Shown here: positions 57,135-64,000 of the stretch, piece by piece
Layout of the letters: each line of letters opens with the position of its first letter
Numbering within the stretch: position 1 is the stretch's first letter
Assembly (NCBI GenBank): GCA_025667525.1
Contig: CM046879.1
Location: 358,794,752 to 358,858,751, forward strand
Source of the DNA: Glebionis coronaria
Taxonomy: Eukaryota > Streptophyta > Magnoliopsida > Asterales > Asteraceae
DNA length: 64,000 nt
Direction of reading: 5' to 3'
Translations under genes and position numbers: made by a program
Notes under the pieces: model-generated
What the model was told of the DNA's origin: nothing
Seen by the model: the letters and a program-made list of their open reading frames with translations, nothing else
Database searches by the model: none

Positions 57135-60048
57135 TGTAACACCCCATTTTGATAATGGAAATGTCACATGCAATTATGGCGTGTCATCAAAGCATACAAG
57201 GAAAAATGTCTAAACATTACTTGACTATAAAAGGAAAATACCGGAATCAAACATCGGTAGTCCAAAAGTAAAGCTCATCACACACAAACATAGTATAATA
57301 AAGGAAAGGACTAAACAATGTCCATAGCAAATGTATCATAAGAAAGGAAATGTATAAAGTAAAGAAGGCTAGATAGCTTCCAGTCCATATGCACGTACTC
57401 TTAGTGTCTACGAGCGTCCCTGAGTACTTGCCGTTTTGGGAACATAGAAAAGGAAAACGGCTGAGCAAATACGCTCAGTGCAGGATGTACAATAAAGCAT
57501 GAATAGGATAAGCATATAACATATAACAGCGGAAGAAACTAAGTCCCGGGTAACCTGGTTAAGTCTTGATAAAACTGGTTTTATAGTTTGAAAAGTCTTA
57601 TGTTTATCTTGTAAAAACTGTTTGTCATATTTTACCATTAGCCAATATAGGTCATGAAAATCCACCGTGCATGAATACTTGGACGGGTGACCTCATCATG
57701 CAAATTAGAGGGGCTGCCTATAATTTAATATTCTGGTTTTTGGGTAGGAGGGATCAGCTCCTTGTGAAGGATGCAAGACACACACCACATTCACCATGAA
57801 ATCCTGACTGAAAACATGTAACTAGGATGCACCCATACGCCCCACATGATAAATATAATATAGATGGCCAAAAGCTGAAGGGACGCCACGAGCAATTAGT
57901 CCGTCGTGGTGAAGTCATAACATCAGTGCCTCTAATGTTATGGTTATGGTACCTCCATAACTAGGTGAAACTGGTCATGCATGTATATGGCTATAGGTAT
58001 TCTTAATTAAACATAAGCAATCAAACACATAACTTATACTACGAGAAAACATTTGGCTGCATACGGGGAATCCTAATAAGGAAAGAATGTCTATACTGAA
58101 AGGACGGGAATCCGTACCTTATGTCCAGTGAACGAAGAAGATGAACTGAGAGGAATCCTACTTCCGTATCACTAGTGCTACATAAATACATACATGAATA
58201 AGTATCTGCTTACTAAATACGTAGCTGGTTTTTTGTCATGCCTTAGCTTATTTTATATGTTCTTACCATGTTTTACCGTTTAAAGCCTTAAACTGTGTTT
58301 ATCTTATATTTTGTTTAATATGATTAAGTATTTCTGGTATTTCATGCATTATTATACTTACTGTGTAATAATATGTAACTTTCCAAAAATAGCAGGTTTC
58401 CTAAAATAGAAAGTTTCCAAAAATAGAAAGTTTCCAAAAATAGAAAGTTACCAAAAATAGAAAGTTTCCAAAAATAGAAAGTTTCTAAAAATAGAAAGTT
58501 TCTATAAATAGATCAGCTGCCTTAATTAAATAAGTTTCCATAAATAGATTAGCTGCCTGAAATAAATAAGTTTCTAAAAATAGAAGGTTTCCATAAATAG
58601 ATTAGCTGCCTTATTTAATTAAGTTTCTAAAAATAGAAATTTTCCATAATTAGAAATAAGCTGGCTAAATAAGCTAATTATATAAGCCTAAGTGTTTTCA
58701 TGATTATTTTCTAAGTCATATGATATAATGTATAGTTTAATAATTATTTCATGTAATTAAATTAAACTATAGGTTAAAATATTTAATTAAAGTATAACAT
58801 GTTTTTAATTAGATAAAGTTAAATACTTAGGTTAAAACATGTATTATTATTTATTAATAATATAACCTAAGTCATGTTAATAATTAATTATAATCATGGT
58901 TTTTAAATAATTAATTAATTATAAGTCTAAAATATAAAAATACTTAGGTTAATTAACTTCATGATTATTAATAATTAAAATAACCTAAGTCATGTTATTA
59001 AATTAATCATGTCATTTTATTAATTTAATTTTTAACATAAGATCATAAAAAAAATAAAAACTAAACATACACCATGAACCGGATCTAGACTTAAAACCAT
59101 GAACCGGACATGAAATCGACACCGTACCCCGAACCAAATCAGGGTACCCCTTGTCTTGATGATGCCGTGGGACCCACACCAACCAACCGGGACCATATGC
59201 TCTCGGTGGTTGTCGGATGGCCAAACCGAAACCCCCCCTTGGGTTCGGTGTAGGCTGCGGCCAAAACAAACACCCCTTAAAACAATACTTTTGATTTTAT
59301 TAAACCCCAATTCATGTTAGATGCATGATTTTAATTAGGTTTTTGTAGAAACATAACATGTTCTTGATTTATAAAAGATCAAATCAAAAGAAAAAGGTTT
59401 AAAAAGGATTTACCAAATTCGTGGATCAAAAGGACGAAGAACAAACACGATCACCAACTAATATTCCAAGATCCAAGATCAACAAACACCTCCTTGTGGT
59501 GTTTTGAGGGTGGCGGCCAAAAAAGACGAAGAGAGGAGGGTTTTAAGTTTTTGCTAAAATCTTCTGTAAAGTGATTTTGAGTAGTGTAAAAATCATTTAA
59601 CCCCTTTAGTAAAAATTACAAATGGGCTTGGCCCATTTGTTCCTTGTAGCCGCGGCTAGGGGGCCCCACATGGGGTACCCGTACCTTTTTCCGTGTCTTG
59701 ATGTTTAGTTATTCGTTCGTGATTATTTGTGTTCGCGTTTTATGTGTTCTCGTTACGTAATTATCGTGATCTAATATATTTAATTACGCTCATAATAAAT
59801 ATATATACGTAATTAATAATAGTTCGTGTTTTAATTACGTTCATGATTTCATGATCTCATGTTCGTGATTAATTATTGTCAAATAATTATTACGTGCTCG
59901 TACGTAGTAAATACTTATCGTGTTCTAACATGTACGTAATACGTAAAATCCTAACACGTAATCGTAATCATGCTATATTAGGAAAGTTTAAATCTAGTAC
60001 GTACGATCTTAAGGGTACTATTCATGGTAAAAGCATACGGGTTTTACA
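57135..60048 (-). repeat. 3' LTR of element H
   Basis: It is 2914 bp; the plus strand starts TGTAACACCCC and ends GGGTTTTACA, so the sense strand runs TGTAAAACCC...GGTGTTACA. The stretch 58382-58640 is a tandem repeat of TAGAAAGTTTCCAAAAA-like units. The stretch 58680-59040 is almost pure AT with many TTAATTAA steps, and 59090-59270 is a GC-richer block. Frames of 85-92 codons in the latter are probably chance. No host gene is seen. Confidence 0.88.
58382..58640. repeat. Tandem repeat in the LTR of H
   Basis: About seven 17-bp units (TTTCCAAAAATAGAAAG) lie at 58382-58500. They are followed by longer units mixing that sequence with TAGATTAGCTGCC (three copies near 58512, 58548 and 58600). Confidence 0.85.
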
Positions 60049-60062
60049 ACTCTTCCCCCATA
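60049..60062 (-). other. Polypurine tract of element H
   Basis: The sense strand reads ATGGGGGAAGAGT right before TGTAAAACCC of the 3' LTR. Confidence 0.8.
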
Positions 60063-60126
60063 AAAAAGAATAATTCGTCCCCGAATTATAGATAACGTAA
60101 ACTGGAAAATAAGAACATACCCGAAT

Positions 60127-63100
60127 TCAAAATATGAAATGAGGGTAAGAAGCCCGGATAGACTCCTCTGTTTCCCAAGTGGCTTCCCGCTCGGTATGAT
60201 CCCTCCATAGGATTTTGACGAATGGAATCGTCTTCTTCCTCATGACTCGTTCTTGTCTGTCAAGAACTCGTTCGGGTTCTTCTATAAAAGTGAGATCTTC
60301 ACGTATCTGTTCCAGTGGATACTGAACCACGTGAAGGGGATGATACTGGTACCCTCTGAGTAAGGACACATGAAACACATTGTGCACATGCGAAAGCTGC
60401 GGAGGTAACGCCAATCGGTAAGATACTTCACCGACTCGTTCAATGATATCAAACGGTCCGATGAAACGAGGACTGAGCTTCCCTTTAATCCTGAAGCGTC
60501 TAACACCACGTGCCGGCGAAACCTTAAGGAAGACGTGATATCCTACGTTAAAGTGTATGTCCCTACGATGCTTATCAGCGTAACTTTTTTGACGTGACCG
60601 TGCTTCCTGAATTTTCTGCTTAGCTACTGCGATCTTCTCATTGGTCATCTCTATGATTTCTGGTCCTTCAAGTGTTCGCTCGCCAACCTGATCCCAGCAG
60701 ATTGGGGCGCGATACTTCCTGCCATACAACATCTCAAATGGAGCACACTTGATACTCGTGTGCCAACTGTTGTTGTATGCAAACTCCACCAAACAGATGT
60801 AATTATCCCAATCATCCGTCCATTCCAACGCACATGACCTCAACATATCTTCCAATGTCTGAATGGTTCGCTCCGACTGTCCGTCCGTTTGAGGATGAAA
60901 AGCCGTGCTAAGCTTAAGTTGTGTACCCCAAGCTTTCTGCAGACTTTTCCAAAAGCGCGAAGTGAATCGAGGATCTCTGTCTGACACGATGCTGGATGGT
61001 GCACCATGGAGTCTCATGATCTCTCTTCTATACGCATCTGCGAGTTTACTTACCGGATCTTCCTTGCGGATCGGTAAGAAATGAGATGATTTGGTAAGTC
61101 GATCAACGATAACCCAGATTGCATCGTGCTTCCTCTTGGTAGGCGGAAGACCAGTAACAAAATCCATGGTGATTTTGTCCCACTTCCACTCTTGAATATC
61201 TAACGGTTGAAGGAGACCGCCAGATCGCTGATGCTCGACCTTAACCTGCTGGCAGGTAAGACATTTGGAGACGTAAGTGGCCACATCCTGTTTCATACCA
61301 CTCCACCAAAAGTACTGCTTGATGTCATGGTACATCTTAGTCGAACCAGGATGTATAGAGAATGGGGAGCTATGAGCTTCAGCTAACAAAGCTTCCCGGA
61401 GTTCTTGGTCATCAGGAACACAAAGTCTCGTGCCCTGCCATACGATACCATCTGCATCTACTCTGAATTCCGTCTGCTTCTCCAAATTCTGTACTATCGC
61501 CCAGATTTCTCCGTCATCCTTCTGAGATTCCTTGATCTTAGAGAGTAACTCGGGTTCTACTCTAAGATTAGCCTAGTAACCGTGCTGTCCACGTACCATG
61601 ATCTTGATGTCTAGTCGCTCTAAGTCTCTGATGATTTCCTCTTCAATTTTAAAGTCGTTGATCATTCCGGACTTCCTGCTAAGAGCATCTGCTACTACAT
61701 TTACCTTTCCGGGATGATACTGTAGATTAATGTCATAACCCTTCAACAGCTCTAACCATCTCCTCTGCCTCATGTTCAATTCACGTTGAGTGAAGATATA
61801 CTTCAAGCTCTTATGGTCCATGAAAATGTCACATGATTCTCCATATAAGTAGTGCCTCCATATCTTCAATGCAAACACGACTGCAGCAAGTTCCAAGTCA
61901 TGCGTGGGGTAATTTTCTTCATAAGGCTTAAGCTGCCGTGAAGCGTACACGATCACTTTCCCATGTTGCATGAGAACACAGCCAAGTCCCTTCCCCGATG
62001 CATCGCTGTAGATTTGAAATCCACCCGTACCAGATGGTAGAGTAAGAATAGGTGCAGATACTAGCTTCTGCTTCAGGTCTTCAAAGCTCTTCTCTCGATC
62101 TTCAGTCCAGACAAATTTCTCCCCTTTCCGCATCAGTTTGGTCAATGGTAGTGCTAGGCGGGAAAAGTTCTTTACGAACCTACGGTAATAGCCAGCTAAG
62201 CCTAAGAAAATGCGGACTTCCGTCGCTGATGTCGGCCTTGGCCACTTAGTAATGGCCTCAACCTTCGCTGGATCCATAGGGATTCCTTCTGCTGATACAA
62301 TGTGACCTAAGAATGCCACCTTGTCTAACCAGAACTCACACTTGCAGAATTTAGCATACAGCTGCTTCTGGCGAAGAATTTGTAGTACTGTACGAAGATG
62401 GTCTTCGTGTTCCTCCTTGGACTTTGAGAAAATCAGGATGTCATCTATGAAGATTATGACGAACTTGTCCAGAAATTCATGGAAGATTCTGTTCATCAAA
62501 TCCATGAACATTGCTGGAGCATTTGTCAGGCCAAATGGCATAACTACAAACTACTAGTGGCCATAACGGCTACGAAAGGCAGTCTTAGCGATGACCTGCT
62601 CCTTGACCCGTAGCTGATGATAGCCTGACCTAAGATCAATCTTGGAGAAGTGTTTGGCCCCTTGGAGTTGGTCAAACAGATCGTCAATGCGTGTCAGTGG
62701 ATATCTATTACGAATGGTAATCTTGTTGAGCTCGCGATAAATATGCAAAGACGCATAGTGCCGTCCTTCTTCTTAACAAACAAGACCGGTGTGCCCCATG
62801 GAGATGCGCTCGGTCGAATGAAACCTCGTTCAAGAAGTTCTTGCAGTTGATCCTTCAGCTCCTTCAGCTCTATGGGAGCCATGCGATAAGGAGCTTTGGA
62901 GATTGGTTCGGCTCCTGGAATAAGCTCAATACTGAATTCCACTTCTCGTGCAGGTGGTATGCCCGGAAGTTCTGCTGGAAAAACATCTTGGAATTCCGAC
63001 ACTATAGGTTGATCCTGAATTGATGGAGATTCAGCATCCATGTCGTGAACCGTAGCTAGATAACCCTCGCAGCCATGTGACAGTAGTGCACGCGCTTGCA

Positions 63101-63525
63101 GGGTAGATATGATTTATACAGACCGTCCAGGTATGAACCCATTATGAATGTACTCTGGTGCATTAACATCACCGAAGATAACTCGATATGAATGGCAGTC
63201 TATGGTAGCATGATGCTTGGATAGCCAATACATGCCCAAGATCATGTCGAAGTCATTCATGTCCAGCGGAAGTGCGTCAACAGGTCGAACCTTATCATCA
63301 AATTCTAGGGGAAGACTCTTGTATACATGGGTGATTAATACAGAGTCCCTCAAAGGCGTGGAAATAGTAAGCCTATTTTCTAGTGGCATGGGGAGCATCC
63401 TAATGTTCTTAGCATAAGCAGTAGAAATAACCGAGTGAGTAGCACCCGTATCAAAAAGAACACATGCAGCTTGACCATACATATACAAGATTCCAGTGAT
63501 GGTACCTGTAGACTTGTTGGACTAG
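60127..63525 (-). pseudogene. Gypsy pol with chromodomain (element H)
   Basis: Protease: CVLFDTGATHSVIS (about 63425-63465). [42 protein letters not shown], a one-base loss near 62750, [10 protein letters not shown], two adjacent TAG codons (62551-62556) in place of [14 protein letters not shown] and FIIDDI-type [10 protein letters not shown] (62430-62460). RNase [35 protein letters not shown] (relatives have TDHKS). A TAG at 61573 separates it from integrase: HPGSTKMYHDIK and CLTCQQVKVEH finger (61250-61345), core [33 protein letters not shown]. The end has a chromodomain-like FIEEPERVLDRQE...EATWETEES (60130-60290). The integrase-chromodomain part is open for about 450 codons. A TAA also lies near 63114. 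Confidence 0.94.
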
Positions 63526-63754
63526 TCTCGAGATGTCGTGTAGACACGCCCGGTAGTAGGAGGCGGTTTGGTATCAGCATGTCCTGATGTACCCTCCATC
63601 TCGCCCTTACGGCAATCCTTCATAATATGTCCAGGAAGACCACACTTGAAGCACGCGTCAGTATTACGGCGACATGGTCCTGAGTGCCTATGGTGGAAAG
63701 TAGAGCAAAGAGGATGAGTGAATCCTCCAGCAGGTGCTCTGGCTGGCTGGGAAC

Positions 63755-63827
63755 CTGATAAAACATTTTACATAAGACAAGATAATTGGGTACAAAGGAC
63801 AAAGCGGATAATCGTAAGATTGAATAC
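63755..63827 (-). other. Putative 73-bp intron in gag of H
   Basis: The sense strand reads ATCACTG|GTATTCAATC ... GTTTTATCAG|GTTCCC. Joining gives ITG-SQPA in frame. Confidence 0.55.
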
Positions 63828-63907
63828 CAGTGATAGCTGGACGGCTAGTCTGTGAACCTCTCTGGTTCTGGTCCCTACCGTTTCCATGGTTCCTAGTGGA
63901 AGTTTTG

Positions 63908-63968
63908 CTAAAGTGTCAGAATATGAGTTATAACATGAAATCATAAGGAAATGCTTAAGTATTAGGAC
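63908..63968 (-). other. Putative 61-bp intron in gag of H
   Basis: The sense strand reads AGCAGCAG|GTCCTAATAC ... GACACTTTAG|CAAAACT. Joining gives SSS-KTST in frame. The donor GTCCTA is weak and the length is near the lower limit for plant introns. Confidence 0.45.
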
Positions 63969-64000
63969 CTGCTGCTGTTGGAGTGCCCAGCGTTGTTACG

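Larger units (their letters stand above)
57135..64000 (-). mobile_element. Element H: Ty3/gypsy chromovirus, partial
   Basis: On the minus strand from the right edge: gag C-terminus, protease, RT, RNase H, integrase, chromodomain, PPT and 3' LTR. The 5' half lies outside. It entered A's 3' LTR; the target duplication cannot be checked (AGTTT at 57130-57134 would be the near copy). It is a different family from G: pol differs at many sites and the LTRs share no visible sequence apart from the TGT...ACA ends. Pol has about five stops and one frameshift. Confidence 0.92.
63526..64000 (-). pseudogene. C-terminal gag with zinc knuckle and two short introns (element H)
   Basis: On the minus strand an exon encodes NNAGHSNSSS (64000-63969), a second KTSTRNHGNGRDQNQRG...SRPAITG (63907-63828), and a third SQPARAPAGGFTHPLC followed by HHRHSGPC and the knuckle CFKCGLPGHIMKDC (about 63611-63652). 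Removing 63908-63968 and 63755-63827, both GT...AG, gives one open frame through all three; unspliced, both segments carry stops. A TAG at about 63525 separates this from protease. The rest of gag lies beyond the window. The function is RNA packaging and particle formation. Confidence 0.7.

Noticed and set aside
59012..59310. Two overlapping 85-92 codon frames in the LTR of H
   Set aside because: They overlap each other in different frames, lie in a GC-richer part of an LTR and show no motif. Chance frames are expected.
1..64000. Host protein-coding gene, tRNA or rRNA
   Set aside because: Every long frame belongs to a retrotransposon or is a shadow; tRNA-like words are the primer binding sites only.

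Overview
This is plant nuclear DNA made, as far as I can see, entirely of nested LTR retrotransposons. I found no host gene, tRNA, rRNA or CRISPR. The gag and pol proteins resemble from memory the Ty1/copia and Ty3/gypsy families that are very abundant in Asteraceae genomes (Tanacetum and Artemisia type), so an Asteraceae-like eudicot is my best guess. That is inference, not a search result. Almost every reading frame carries stops or frameshifts. The most intact is a copia RT-RNase H frame at 9000-10982.

Layout. F (1-1502, +): a gypsy gag fragment joined almost directly to the end of an LTR. B (1503-6250 and 15438-17936, -): an old copia remnant with an extra 3' ORF, split by C. C (6251-15437, -): a 9.2 kb copia with two 1.27 kb LTRs and a 5-bp target duplication GATTT, inserted in B's integrase region. 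A (17982-57134 as seen, +): a copia of the same family as B, facing away from it, with 5' LTR, PBS, gag, pol, a ~3 kb extra ORF, PPT and a cut 3' LTR. A is broken by three insertions. D (19603-34989, -) lies in its gag; G (39470-51828, +) lies in its RT/RNase H junction; H (57135 to the end, -) lies in its 3' LTR.

D is a different copia with an LTR-internal-LTR-internal-LTR layout. Its right-hand internal region (31538-34613) has no gag-pol. G is a chromodomain gypsy with 3.08 kb LTRs, a perfect 5-bp duplication CCCTT, an acidic ORF ahead of gag, and a heavily broken pol. H is another chromodomain gypsy with a 2.9 kb LTR. Its gag runs off the right edge and appears to hold two very short introns.

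Insertion order by nesting: C is younger than B; D, G and H are each younger than A. A lies beside B's remnant and is probably younger than it. Non-coding stretches over 300 bp are LTRs, leaders or 3' regions of these elements and are listed separately.

The most unusual signal is that each copia family carries its own short private motif. In A/B it is an ACGYTGACAAG-type motif, in LTR, untranslated and coding sequence. In C it is a palindromic GGTACCTTATC/GATAAGGTACC motif, also in LTR, 3' region and gag coding sequence. In D it is a TCGGAATG array in the leaders. A second notable signal is a hairpin beside the TATA box that is kept in the diverged LTRs of D although its arm sequences differ.
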